Assembly: GCF_029919115.1 (NCBI RefSeq)
Contig: NZ_CP123990.1
Location: 682,001 to 746,000, forward strand
Reading direction: 5' to 3'
Length of the DNA stretch: 64,000 nucleotides
DNA from: Variovorax paradoxus
GTDB lineage: Bacteria; Pseudomonadota; Gammaproteobacteria; Burkholderiales; Burkholderiaceae_C
In this document: positions 7,413 to 16,257 of the stretch, piece by piece
Numbering within the stretch: the stretch's first letter is position 1
How the letters are laid out: each line of letters opens with the position of its first letter
Notes under the pieces: generated by a model
What the model was told of the DNA's origin: nothing
What the model saw: only the letters and a program-made list of their open reading frames with translations
Databases searched by the model: none
Translations under genes and position numbers: made by a program

Positions 7413-9463
7413 CAGGTGGATTCTGGTTTCTTGGAGACGAGGGTCAGGATATCGTAGCTCGCGACCAGCTCGCCGTCCTGGTTCGTCACTTCCACATCCC
7501 AGGCCACCACGCCTTGACCCTGGCCACTCGCGTCCTTCTTGTTGCGGTCGATCTTGCGTTTGCAGGTCAGGCGCGCGCGGATGGTGTCGCCAATGCCCAC
7601 GGGCTTGACGAAGCGCAGCGTGTCGAGGCCGTAGTTGGCGAGCACCGGGCCCGGCGCGGGCGACACGAAGAGGCCCGCCGCCGCGGACAGCACGAAGTAG
7701 CCATGCGCAATGCGCTTGCCGAAGGGCGACTCCTTGGCCGCCACCTCGTCGAAGTGCATGTAGAAATAGTCGCCCGAGATGCCGCCGAAGGCCACGATGT
7801 CGGCCTCGCCGACCGTGCGGCGGTGCGTGAGCAGCGAGTCGCCGATGCGCAAGTCTTCGAAATGGCGGCGGAAGGGATGCACCTCGCTTTCGCGCACCGC
7901 CGCGCCGCGCACATGCTCGCCGGTGATCGAGGCCAGCATGGTGGGCGAGCCTTGCACCGCGGCGCGCTGCAGGTAGTGTTTGACCGCGCGCAGGCCGCCG
8001 AGTTCTTCGCCGCCGCCCGCGCGGCCCGGGCCGCCGTGCTTGAGTTGCGGCAGCGGAGAGCCGTGGCCGGTCGATTCGGCGGCCGCTTCGCGGTCGAGCA
8101 CCAGCAGGCGGCCGTGCCATGCGGCAGCCACCGGGATGGCCTTGGCCGCAATGGCCGGATCGCGCGTGACCAGTGTGCCCACCAGGCTGCCGCGGCCACG
8201 CGCGGCCAGCGCGAGCGCTTCGTCGAGGCCGTCATAGGGCATGAGCGTGCTGACGGGGCCGAAGGCTTCGACGTCGTGCGCGGCGTCATGTTCGAGCGGC
8301 TTGCGGCTCAACAGCAGCGTGGGCGCGAAGAAGGCGCCTTCGCTCACGCCTTCGCCCACCGGCGAGAAGCCGTCACGCTCGCCATAGACGAGCTCGGCGC
8401 CTTGCAGCAGCGTGGCCACGCGGTCGGCCACGTCGAACCTTTGCGCATGCGAGGCGAGGGCGCCCATGCGCACCTCTTCGCGAGAAGGATCGCCGATGAC
8501 CGTCTTGGCCAGCCGCGCGCGCAGGCGCTCGGCCACCGCGTCGAGGTGCTGGCGCGGCACGATTGCGCGGCGGATGGCGGTGCACTTCTGGCCGGCCTTG
8601 ATGGTCATTTCGCGTGCCACTTCTTTCACGAAGAGGTCGAACTCCTCGTCGTCCGGCGTCACGTCGGGCGCGAGGATTGCGCAGTTGAGTGAATCGGCCT
8701 CGGCGTTGAACGGTATCGACTGCCGTACCAGGTTCGGGTGCACGCGCAGCTTGGCGGCGGTGTCGGCAGAGCCTGTAAAGGTAACCACGTCGGCACTCCC
8801 GAGCCGGTCGAGCAGGTCGCCCGTGCCGCCGACCACGAGTTGCAGGCTGCCCTCGGGCAAGATGCCCGACTGTACGATGAGCCGCACCAGTGCCTCGGTC
8901 ACGTAGCTTGTTGCGGTAGCTGGTTTGCCGATGCAGGGCATGCCTGCCAGAAAGCTGGGCGCAAATTTTTCGAGCAGGCCCCACACCGGAAAGTTGAACG
9001 CGTTGATGTGCACCGCCACGCCCCCGCGCGGCACCAGGATGTGCGTGCCGGCAAAGCCGCCCTTCTTGCCGAGTGGAAAGGCCGGGCCTTCATGCACCAG
9101 GTTGCCGGAGGGCAGCTCGTTGGTGCCGATGCCCGCATAGGCGCTGAGCGTGCCGGCGCCACCCTCGATGTCGATCCAGCTGTCGGCGCGGGTCGCGCCG
9201 GTGTGGGCGGAAATGGCGTAGAGCGTTTCCTTGTGCGTGGCCAGGTACTTGGCCAGCGCCTTCAGGCGCTCGGAGCGCTGCTGGAAATCGAGAGCCATCA
9301 GCGCGGGGAGGCCGACGTTGCGTGCGTGGTTCAACGCCTCGGCGAAGTCGATGGCCTCGGCATGCGTGCTGGCGACGGCCTGGCCGTTGATGGCGCTGCG
9401 CAGTTGTTGCGCGCTTTCCTTGCCGATCCAGCGGCCGGCGATGTAGCTTTGAAGGGTGGTCAT
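7412..9463 (-). CDS. paaZ: Bifunctional oxepin-CoA hydrolase / semialdehyde dehydrogenase PaaZ
   Basis: The 683-residue protein has an N-terminal aldehyde dehydrogenase domain (about 1-520, nucleophile Cys294 in KAGQKCTAIRR). Its C-terminal MaoC-type hydratase domain (about 535-683) carries FGGISGDYFYMH. In the known pathway the hydratase domain opens the oxepin ring and the dehydrogenase oxidises the resulting semialdehyde to 3-oxo-5,6-dehydrosuberyl-CoA. I chose the ATG at 9463, preceded by AAAGGA, over an upstream in-frame codon. It follows the ABC transporter genes and overlaps the SDR downstream. Both domains are full length. Confidence 0.93.
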   Translation of the reverse strand: MTTLQSYIAGRWIGKESAQQLRSAINGQAVASTHAEAIDFAEALNHARNVGLPALMALDFQQRSERLKALAKYLATHKETLYAISAHTGATRADSWIDIEGGAGTLSAYAGIGTNELPSGNLVHEGPAFPLGKKGGFAGTHILVPRGGVAVHINAFNFPVWGLLEKFAPSFLAGMPCIGKPATATSYVTEALVRLIVQSGILPEGSLQLVVGGTGDLLDRLGSADVVTFTGSADTAAKLRVHPNLVRQSIPFNAEADSLNCAILAPDVTPDDEEFDLFVKEVAREMTIKAGQKCTAIRRAIVPRQHLDAVAERLRARLAKTVIGDPSREEVRMGALASHAQRFDVADRVATLLQGAELVYGERDGFSPVGEGVSEGAFFAPTLLLSRKPLEHDAAHDVEAFGPVSTLMPYDGLDEALALAARGRGSLVGTLVTRDPAIAAKAIPVAAAWHGRLLVLDREAAAESTGHGSPLPQLKHGGPGRAGGGEELGGLRAVKHYLQRAAVQGSPTMLASITGEHVRGAAVRESEVHPFRRHFEDLRIGDSLLTHRRTVGEADIVAFGGISGDYFYMHFDEVAAKESPFGKRIAHGYFVLSAAAGLFVSPAPGPVLANYGLDTLRFVKPVGIGDTIRARLTCKRKIDRNKKDASGQGQGVVAWDVEVTNQDGELVASYDILTLVSKKPEST

Positions 9464-9479
9464 GAGAGTGTCCTTTAGA

Positions 9480-9600
9480 TGCATTGCTCCTTCCCCTTTC
9501 GGGGGAAGGCTGGGATGGGGGCAAGCGGCGTTGGTTCGGCGCAGTGCTTTATCAAATGCCGGCGTGCCCCCACCCCGACCCTCCCCCGGGAGGGGTGGGA
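9480..9600. repeat. GC-rich inverted-repeat element, copy 1 (TGCATTGCTCC family)
   Basis: A roughly 120-base intergenic element between livF-type and paaZ genes. It begins GCATTGCTCC, forms a hairpin CCTTCCCC/GGGGAAGG with a TTTC loop, then GATGGGGGC. After about 45 variable bases it ends with GCCCCCACCCC and a second hairpin (CTCCCCC/GGGAGGGG). The same order is found at 13318-13437. This resembles REP-type elements; no coding function. Confidence 0.75.
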
Positions 9601-9613
9601 GAAAAAGTCGGGG

Positions 9614-10345
9614 TCAGTGTTTGTTGCCGATGCCCAAATAGGTATCGATGATTCGCTGGTCGTGCAGCAGGTCGCCGGCGGCGCCTTCGAGTGCGATGGC
9701 GCCCATCTCCAGCACATAGGCCCGGTCGGCCACTTGCAGCGCAGCGCGCGCGTTCTGTTCCACCAGCAGCACCGAAACTCCGTGGCTTCGCAATTGCGAC
9801 ACCACGCGAAGCACTTCGCGCACCACCAGCGGAGCCAGTCCCAGCGAGGGTTCGTCGAGCATCAGCAGCCGTGGCCGCGCCATCAGCGCGCGGCCGATGG
9901 CCAGCATCTGCCGCTCGCCGCCCGAGAGCGTGGACGCCAGCTGCGGCTTGCGCTCGCGCAGGCGCGGAAAGATCTCGAACACTTCCTCCATGCGTGCGCG
10001 CTGGTCGCGCTTGCCCTTGCGCCACTGGTAGAAGCCGCCGAGCAGCAGGTTGTCTTCGACCGACATGTCGCCGAACAGTTCGCGCCGCTCGGGCACCAGC
10101 GCCACGCCGCGCGCCACCATGGTCTCGACACCGGGGCGCGCGATGCGTTCGCCATGCAGCGAGAGGCTTCCGGTGGAAGGAAGCAGCCCCATGGCCGCAC
10201 ACAGCAGGGTGGTCTTGCCCGCGCCGTTGGGCCCGATCACGGTGACGATCTCGCCTTCGTTCACATGCAGGCGCACGCTGTGCACCGCCTCCACGGTACG
10301 GTAGGCAACGCAGAAGCCGTCGAGTTGAAGGAGTGGATGGCTCAT
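9614..10345 (-). CDS. Branched-chain-type ABC transporter ATP-binding protein (LivF family)
   Basis: A 243-residue ATPase with Walker A GPNGAGKTT, signature LSGGERQML, Walker B LLMLDEPSLGL and the LivF-type ending HDQRIIDTYLGIG. It is the second ATPase of the importer; the other is fused to the permease just upstream in the transcript, and the two overlap by four bases. The full set (binding protein, LivH, LivM-LivG, LivF) sits inside the phenylacetate operon. It may therefore import phenylacetate or a related aromatic acid rather than branched-chain amino acids (inference). Confidence 0.88.
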   Translation of the reverse strand: MSHPLLQLDGFCVAYRTVEAVHSVRLHVNEGEIVTVIGPNGAGKTTLLCAAMGLLPSTGSLSLHGERIARPGVETMVARGVALVPERRELFGDMSVEDNLLLGGFYQWRKGKRDQRARMEEVFEIFPRLRERKPQLASTLSGGERQMLAIGRALMARPRLLMLDEPSLGLAPLVVREVLRVVSQLRSHGVSVLLVEQNARAALQVADRAYVLEMGAIALEGAAGDLLHDQRIIDTYLGIGNKH

Positions 10346-12252
10346 CGTGCGTCCTCCAGCAACTCGTCGTCGGCGCCGCCCAGGTAGGCCTCGAGCACGC
10401 GCGGATTGGCTTGCACCTCGGCCGGCGTGCCGGTAGCGATGACGGTGCCGAATTCGAGCACGGTGATGCGGTCGGCAAGATTCATCACAAATTCCATGTC
10501 GTGTTCGACCACGAGAATGCCGAGGCCTTCGGCGCGCAGCTGGCTCAGCAGCACGGAAAGCGCGCGCTTCTCCAGGTGGCGCAGGCCCGCGGCGGGCTCG
10601 TCGAGCAGCAGCACCGAGGGCTGGCCGGCCAGCGCACGCGCAATTTCGACCACGCGCTGCTGGCCGAGCGAGAGCGATGCGGCCGGCGTATCGGCATGCG
10701 CGCCAAGGCCGCAGCGCTCGATTTGCCGGCGGGCTTCAGCCATCAGCGCGGCCTCTTCCGCGCGGTCCAGCCGAAGCATGGCGGCAAGCCAGCCGCGGCG
10801 GGCACGCAGGTGCGCACCCAGTGCCACGTTCTCGACCACGCTGCGCTGCCCGAGCAGGCGCACATGCTGGAAGGTGCGCCCCAGGCCGAGCGCCGCGAAC
10901 ACGCGCGAAGGCCTGTCCGCCATCGGCTGGCCGGCAAGGCGCACCTCGCCGGAGCTCGGATCGTCCACGCCCGAGATCATGTTGAAGAAGGTGCTCTTGC
11001 CCGCACCGTTCGGCCCGATCAGCGCATGGATCTCACCGGCCTTCAGCGTCATCGAGATGTCGTTGTTGGCGACGAGGCCACCGAAGCGCTTGCTGACGTT
11101 GACGGCCTGCAGCATGACCTCGCCCTTGGCGGGCAGGTTGCGCTGCGCCAGTTGCATCGCGGGCTCGGAAGGCTGCGAAGCCTTGGTTTCAGCACCCGCA
11201 TGCGGGCGCACCCAGCGCCTAGCAATGCGCGCCAGCGTTGGCCACAGGCCGTCCGCAAAGCGCTGCAGCACAAAGAGCATGAGCAGGCCGAAAACGATCA
11301 CCTCGAAGTTGCCGCTGCTGCCGAGCAGGGAGGGCAGCACGTCCTGCAGCTTTTCCTTGAGCAGGGTGATGAGCGCGGCGCCCAGCACCGCACCCCACAG
11401 GTGCCCCGCGCCGCCGACCACCGCCATGAACAGCAGCTCGATGCCGATGTTCAGGTTGAAGGGGGTGGGGTTCACAAAGCGCTGCAGGTGCGCATAGAGC
11501 CAGCCCGATACGGCCGCCAGCAGGGCCGCAAGCACGAAGAGCTTCACGCGGTGGCGGGCGGTGTCCACACCCATGGACTCGGCCATGAGCCGCCCGCCCT
11601 TGAGCGCGCGGATGGCGCGGCCTTCGCGCGAATCGAGCAGGTTGTGCATGGCCCAGAGCGCCAGCAGCAGCACGGCCCAGATCACCACGCCAAGCGCGCG
11701 CGGCGTGGCCAGCGAGAAGCCGGCAATCACCAGCGGCGGCACGCCGGTGATGCCTGTTTGCCCGCCAAGAAAATCCATGTTGCCGAACAGGTAGTAAAGG
11801 CTCAGGCCCCAGGCAATGGTGCACAGCGGCAGGTAGTGCCCCTGCAGCTTGAGCGTGACCGCGCCGAGCGCCCATGCCAGGGCGAATGTCAGCAGCAGGC
11901 CCAGCAGCAGCCCGGCCCATGGCAGCAGGGCGGGGCCGACAATGCCGCCCATCCAGGCCGCCGCGCCAGGCGAGGTGCAGATCCACGCAGTCGCGTACGA
12001 GCCCACGCCCACGAATGCGGCCTGACCGAATGACGTCATGCCGCCCACGCCGGTCAGCATGACCAGCCCGACCGCGACCAGCGCATAGAGCCCGATGTTG
12101 CTGAGCACCGAGACCGTGAACTCCGGAAGGAAGCCCCAGGCCGCTGCAAGCAGCACGACAAGGCCGAGCGTGAGCTGCCTTGGCGTGACCAGCGCGCGGC
12201 CGGTGGATGCCGGCGCGGCGCCGGCGGTGTTGTTGGCGGAGGTGTCGTTCAT
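10342..12252 (-). CDS. Fused ABC permease and ATPase (LivM-LivG fusion)
   Basis: One 636-residue chain joins a LivM-type permease (about residues 1-345, multiple membrane helices, conserved GLNIGIELLF-type region) to a LivG-type ATPase (about 385-636). The ATPase has Walker A IGPNGAGKST, signature LSLGQQRVVEI, Walker B VLLLDEPAAGL and the ending TGTPAEVQANPRVLEAYLG. A charged linker of about 40 residues connects them. I chose the ATG at 12252 because it overlaps the LivH stop (ATGA). Separate LivM and LivG are the norm; fusions are known in some proteobacteria. No frameshift is needed to join the parts. Confidence 0.9.
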   Translation of the reverse strand: MNDTSANNTAGAAPASTGRALVTPRQLTLGLVVLLAAAWGFLPEFTVSVLSNIGLYALVAVGLVMLTGVGGMTSFGQAAFVGVGSYATAWICTSPGAAAWMGGIVGPALLPWAGLLLGLLLTFALAWALGAVTLKLQGHYLPLCTIAWGLSLYYLFGNMDFLGGQTGITGVPPLVIAGFSLATPRALGVVIWAVLLLALWAMHNLLDSREGRAIRALKGGRLMAESMGVDTARHRVKLFVLAALLAAVSGWLYAHLQRFVNPTPFNLNIGIELLFMAVVGGAGHLWGAVLGAALITLLKEKLQDVLPSLLGSSGNFEVIVFGLLMLFVLQRFADGLWPTLARIARRWVRPHAGAETKASQPSEPAMQLAQRNLPAKGEVMLQAVNVSKRFGGLVANNDISMTLKAGEIHALIGPNGAGKSTFFNMISGVDDPSSGEVRLAGQPMADRPSRVFAALGLGRTFQHVRLLGQRSVVENVALGAHLRARRGWLAAMLRLDRAEEAALMAEARRQIERCGLGAHADTPAASLSLGQQRVVEIARALAGQPSVLLLDEPAAGLRHLEKRALSVLLSQLRAEGLGILVVEHDMEFVMNLADRITVLEFGTVIATGTPAEVQANPRVLEAYLGGADDELLEDAR

Positions 12253-13277
12253 TCCTCGTCCTCCACATGATGGCTGTGCAGCGACCGCCACCACAGCACC
12301 GGGATGATCAGCGTGAAGACCAGCACTTCCTTGAACGGGCTGGCCCAGAACGAAGCGAAGGCTTCGAGCTGGCCGACCAGCAGCGCGCCCGCCAGCGCCA
12401 GCGGATAGCTTGCGAGCCCACCGACGATCGCGGCGACAAAGCCCTTGAGGCCGATGAGGAAGCCGGTGTCGTAATACACCGTGGTGAGCGGCGCAATCAG
12501 CAGGCCCGAGATGGCACCGATGAGCGCCGCGAGCGCAAAGCTCAAGTCGCCCGAAAGCTCCGTCGGGATGCCCGACAGGCGAGCGCCCACACGGTTGATG
12601 GCCGTGGCGCGCAGCGCCTTGCCGATCATCGAGCGGCCGAAGAAAAGGAACATCGCAATCACCAGCAGCAGCGTGACGCCCACCACCACCAACGATTGGC
12701 CGCTTACCGGGATCCCGCCCACGTCGAAGCGCTCTTCAGAGAACGCCGCGGTGCGGTAGCCCTCTGCGCCGAAGAACAGCAGGCCCAGCCCCACCAGCAC
12801 GCCGTGCAGCGCGACCGAGACGATCAGCAGCATCAGCACGCTGGCATCGGCCAAAGGCCGGTAGGCCAGGCGGTACAGCAGCGGCCCAAGCGGTGCGATC
12901 AGCACCAGTGTGGTGAGGGCTTGAGCCGCCATCGATGTGGGCTTGAGCAGCAGTACCAGCGCGGCGGCGGCCAGTGGCAGCACGACGCACCACGCAACTG
13001 CGGAGGCCCAGTCGACGACCGCGCCGCGCTTCCAGCGCCACAACTCGACCACCAGCACCATGGCCGCGAGCGCAATCAGCAGCCACAGCGTGGCCGGCAC
13101 ACGGCCCGTTTGCAGCATTGCCATCGAGAGCGCCCCGAAGGCGACGAACTCGCCCTGGGGAATGAAGATGACGCGCGTGACCGAGAACACCAGCACAAGA
13201 GCAAGCGCTATCAATCCGTAGACGGCACCATTCACGATGCCGTCCTGCCCCAGCAAAAGGGCGATCTGCAGATCCAT
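12249..13277 (-). CDS. Branched-chain-type ABC transporter permease (LivH family)
   Basis: A 342-residue integral membrane protein. It opens with the LivH-type GIVNGAVYGLIALALVLVFSVT and IPQGEFVAFGAL segments and has the conserved RATAINRVGARLSGI cytoplasmic loop. It forms the translocation path with the LivM part of the next gene. A 169-base gap holding a hairpin repeat separates it from the binding-protein gene upstream. Its stop overlaps the fusion gene start. The substrate is not set by this subunit. Confidence 0.88.
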   Translation of the reverse strand: MDLQIALLLGQDGIVNGAVYGLIALALVLVFSVTRVIFIPQGEFVAFGALSMAMLQTGRVPATLWLLIALAAMVLVVELWRWKRGAVVDWASAVAWCVVLPLAAAALVLLLKPTSMAAQALTTLVLIAPLGPLLYRLAYRPLADASVLMLLIVSVALHGVLVGLGLLFFGAEGYRTAAFSEERFDVGGIPVSGQSLVVVGVTLLLVIAMFLFFGRSMIGKALRATAINRVGARLSGIPTELSGDLSFALAALIGAISGLLIAPLTTVYYDTGFLIGLKGFVAAIVGGLASYPLALAGALLVGQLEAFASFWASPFKEVLVFTLIIPVLWWRSLHSHHVEDEE

Positions 13278-13317
13278 AGAAAACCTTTGGGCTCAGCCCT
13301 TGTATCGAATCAGTGCC

Positions 13318-13437
13318 TGCATTGCTCCTTCCCCCTTTGGGGAAGGTTGGGATGGGGGCAGCCCCCGTGTTCACGGCTGCACGAACGTCGATGCCGTCGA
13401 GCCCCCACCCCAGCCCTCCCCCAGAGGGGGAGGGAGC
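13318..13437. repeat. GC-rich inverted-repeat element, copy 2 (TGCATTGCTCC family)
   Basis: This copy has the same architecture as the element at 9480: TGCATTGCTCC, hairpin CCTTCCCC/GGGGAAGG, GATGGGGGC, a variable centre, then GCCCCCACCCC and hairpin CCTCCCCC/GGGGGAGG. It occupies most of the gap between the binding-protein gene and the livH-type permease gene of one operon. Confidence 0.75.
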
Positions 13438-13446
13438 AAGACCAGG

Positions 13447-14592
13447 TCAGGGCTGGTATTTCCAGGCGCCGTTTTCGATCTTGACCATGACGCGGGCACG
13501 CTGGTCCAGCCCCAGGTGGTCGTTGGCGGTCATGTTGAACACGCCGTGCGCGCCGGCCACGTCCTTTACCTGCTCGAGCGCGTCGCGCAGCGCAGCGCGG
13601 AATTCGGGCGTGCCGGGCTGCGCCTTTTTCAGGGCAACGGGAACGGCCGACGTCATCAGCAGGCCCGCGTCCCATGCGTGCGCGCCGAAGGTCGACACGG
13701 TGTTCTTGCCGTTCGCGCCTTCGTAGGCGGTCACGTAGGCCATGGCCGATTTCTTTACCGGATGGCTGGCCGGCAGCTGCTCGGCCACCAGCACGGGACC
13801 GGCGGGCAGGAAGGTGCCTTCCGCGTCCTTGCCGCCGACGCGCAGGAAGTCGGCGTTGGCCACGCCGTGGGTCTGGTACATCTTGCCGGTGTAGCCGCGC
13901 TCCTTGAGCGTTTTCTGCGGCAGCGCCGCCGGCGTGCCCGAGCCCGCCACCAGCACCGCATCGGCCTTGGCCGACATGATCTTCAAGGCCTGTCCGGTCA
14001 CGGAGGTGTCGGTGCGCGCATAGCGCTCGTTGGCCACGATCTTGAGCTTCTTCAGCTCCGCCGCCTTGGCGAATTCCTGCGACCAGCCTTCGCCGTACGC
14101 GTCGGAAAAACCGATGAAGGCCACGGTCTTCACGCCGTTGGCCGCCATGTGCTCCGCAATGGCCAGCGACATCATGATGTCGTTCTGCGGCGTCTTGAAG
14201 ACCCATTGCTTCTTCGCATCCATCGGCTCGACGATGCGGGCCGAGGCTGCGATGGAAATCATCGGTGTCTTGGCTTCGCTGGCCACGTCGATCATGGCAA
14301 GCGAGTTGGGCGTGGTGGTGGAGCCCAGCACGATGTCGACCTTGTTATCGGCAATGAGCTTGCGCGTATTGGCCACGGCCGCCGTAGTGTCGGATGCGTC
14401 GTCCAGCACGATGTAGTTGATCTTCTGGCCGCCGATGGTCTTGGGCATCAGCGCGATGGTGTTCTTCTCGGGAATGCCGAGCGAGGCGGCCGGGCCGGTG
14501 GCCGAAAGCGTCACGCCGACGTTCACATCGGCCCATGCCAGGGCGGCAGTGGCGCACAGCGCGGCAATCGCCAGGGGCTTGAAGAATTTCAT
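13447..14592 (-). CDS. ABC transporter substrate-binding protein (LivK-like, periplasmic)
   Basis: A 381-residue periplasmic protein of the type I leucine-binding fold. The signal peptide spans about residues 1-22 (KFFKPLAIAALCATAALAWA) and is followed by DVNVGVTLSATGPAASLG, the usual first strand and ligand loop. Other family segments are LIADNKVDIVLGSTTTPNS and VAFIGFSDAYGEGW. It lies directly after paaE with only 35 bases between, so it is in the paa transcript. That placement makes phenylacetate or a similar aromatic acid the leading candidate ligand. Branched-chain or aromatic amino acids remain possible. Confidence 0.88.
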   Translation of the reverse strand: MKFFKPLAIAALCATAALAWADVNVGVTLSATGPAASLGIPEKNTIALMPKTIGGQKINYIVLDDASDTTAAVANTRKLIADNKVDIVLGSTTTPNSLAMIDVASEAKTPMISIAASARIVEPMDAKKQWVFKTPQNDIMMSLAIAEHMAANGVKTVAFIGFSDAYGEGWSQEFAKAAELKKLKIVANERYARTDTSVTGQALKIMSAKADAVLVAGSGTPAALPQKTLKERGYTGKMYQTHGVANADFLRVGGKDAEGTFLPAGPVLVAEQLPASHPVKKSAMAYVTAYEGANGKNTVSTFGAHAWDAGLLMTSAVPVALKKAQPGTPEFRAALRDALEQVKDVAGAHGVFNMTANDHLGLDQRARVMVKIENGAWKYQP

Positions 14593-14627
14593 TTTGGTTT
14601 GTCTCCGGGTTGAAAAATCGTTGTGTG

Positions 14628-15722
14628 TCAGCGCTCGTCGAACGACAGGGTGACGCGTTCGGTGAGGGGGTGCGCCTGGCAGGTCAGCACGAATCCTGCG
14701 GCCACTTCATTCTTGTCGAGCGCAAAGTTTCTTTCCATGCGGACTTCCCCCTCCACCAGCTTGGCACGGCATGTTCCGCACACGCCGGAGGTGCATGAGA
14801 AGGGCACTTCGAGCCCCGCCGCCGAGGCCGCATCGAGAATGCTCGGCTGGCCTTCGGTAAAGGCGATTTCGCGCTGAAGGCCGTCGCGCACGATGGTGAT
14901 GCGCGCCTGCTTGGCATCGCCCGGCAAGGCCTCGTGCACCACTGCGCCCACCTGGCCCGCCGAGGTGGCGGAGGGCAGCGCAACGCCAAAGCGCTCGATG
15001 TGGATGCGCTCCTCGGGAACGCCCGCGGCAAGCAGGGCGGCCTCGGCCTCGTCGTTCATCTGGAACGGGCCGCAAACGTAGACGTGGTCGATGCTCCTGG
15101 CGGGAACCACCGTCTGAAGAAACTCACCGATCTTTTCGCGGTTCATCACGCCGTGGCCCAGCGGCGAATCGGTATGCTCGTCGGAGAACACATGCTGCAG
15201 CACCAGCCGGGTCATGTAGCGGTTCTTCAGGTCCTCGATTTCTTCCTTGAACATCGTGGATTGCAGCTGCCGGTTGCCGTAGATCAGCGTGAAGCGGCTA
15301 TGGGGTTCGCGCGCCAGCACGGTCTTCATGATCGAGAGAATCGGCGTGATGCCGCTGCCGCCCGCAATGCCGACATGATGGCGGGCGGCGCCGGGTTCGA
15401 TGGGTACGAAGAAGCGGCCCTGCGGCGCCATCACCTGCACGGTGTCACCGGGCTGCAGGTGCGCGTTGATCCAGTTTGAGAAAACGCCGCCGCGCACCTT
15501 GCGCACGCCGACGCGCAGCTCGCCGTCGTCGAGGCCGGCGCAGATCGAATACGAACGGCGCAGGTCCTGTCCGTCGATGTCGCGGCGCAGCGTGAGGTAC
15601 TGGCCCTGGGTAAAGCCGAAGGTTTCCCGCAGATCGGCCGGTACTTCGAACGACACGATGACGGCCTCGGCCGTGTCGGGCTCGATCGCCTTCACGCGCA
15701 GCGGGTGGAAGAGGGTGCTCAT
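14628..15722 (-). CDS. paaE: Phenylacetyl-CoA epoxidase reductase subunit PaaE
   Basis: The 364-residue electron-transfer component of the multicomponent ring epoxidase. Its N-terminal ferredoxin-NADP reductase module has the FAD motif RRSYSICAG and the NAD(P) region GIAGGSGITPILS. The C-terminal plant-type 2Fe-2S domain has FSCTSGVCGTC and a fourth cysteine in LTCQAHP. I chose the ATG at 15722, seven bases past the paaD stop; the frame is open further upstream only because it overlaps paaD. It passes electrons from NADPH to the diiron centre of PaaA. Confidence 0.95.
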   Translation of the reverse strand: MSTLFHPLRVKAIEPDTAEAVIVSFEVPADLRETFGFTQGQYLTLRRDIDGQDLRRSYSICAGLDDGELRVGVRKVRGGVFSNWINAHLQPGDTVQVMAPQGRFFVPIEPGAARHHVGIAGGSGITPILSIMKTVLAREPHSRFTLIYGNRQLQSTMFKEEIEDLKNRYMTRLVLQHVFSDEHTDSPLGHGVMNREKIGEFLQTVVPARSIDHVYVCGPFQMNDEAEAALLAAGVPEERIHIERFGVALPSATSAGQVGAVVHEALPGDAKQARITIVRDGLQREIAFTEGQPSILDAASAAGLEVPFSCTSGVCGTCRAKLVEGEVRMERNFALDKNEVAAGFVLTCQAHPLTERVTLSFDER

Positions 15723-15729
15723 CGCTTTG

Positions 15730-16257
15730 TCAGATCGGCTTGAAATGTTCGAAGGGCTCGCGGCAGGCCATGCAGCGGTAGAGCGCCTTGCATGCGGTGG
15801 AGCCGAAGGCGGAAAGGCGTTCGGTGCGTTCGCTCGCGCAGCGGGGGCAGGCGATGCGCTCGCCGCCGGCCATGCGGCCGAAGAGGCGGATGGGCATTGC
15901 GGTATTGGCTGCCGCCTCTGGCGTGAGATGCGCCGGCGGCGCGATGCCGTAGGCCTTGAGCTTGGCGCGGCCTTCGTCGCTGATCCAGTCGCTGCTCCAG
16001 GCGGGTGCACGGCGCAGCGTGGCGCGTGCGTGGCCGAGGCCTGCCTGCTCGATGGCGGCGAGCACGTCATGCTCGATGGCTTCGGTGGCGGGGCAGCCGG
16101 AGTAGGTGGGCGTGAGCACGATCTCCAGACCGTCGTCATGCTCGATCACCTCGCGAACGATGCCGAGGTCGCAGACGGACACGGCCGGCACCTCGGGGTC
16201 GAGCACCGTATGGAGCACGGTCCACGCCGCATCGACGCGCGATGCCACGGCGTTCAC
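15730..16257 (-). CDS. paaD: Phenylacetyl-CoA epoxidase subunit PaaD
   Basis: A 175-residue protein with an N-terminal MIP18/DUF59-type domain (VLDPEVPAVSVCDLGIV, TPTYSGCPA). The C-terminal four-cysteine motif (CPRC ... CMAC) looks like a zinc or iron-sulfur ribbon. PaaD is needed for an active epoxidase, probably for cluster assembly. The GTG start at 16257 overlaps the paaC stop as GTGA; an adjacent GTG three bases upstream is the alternative. The long open frame above lies within paaC and is not used. Confidence 0.93.
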   Translation of the reverse strand: MNAVASRVDAAWTVLHTVLDPEVPAVSVCDLGIVREVIEHDDGLEIVLTPTYSGCPATEAIEHDVLAAIEQAGLGHARATLRRAPAWSSDWISDEGRAKLKAYGIAPPAHLTPEAAANTAMPIRLFGRMAGGERIACPRCASERTERLSAFGSTACKALYRCMACREPFEHFKPI

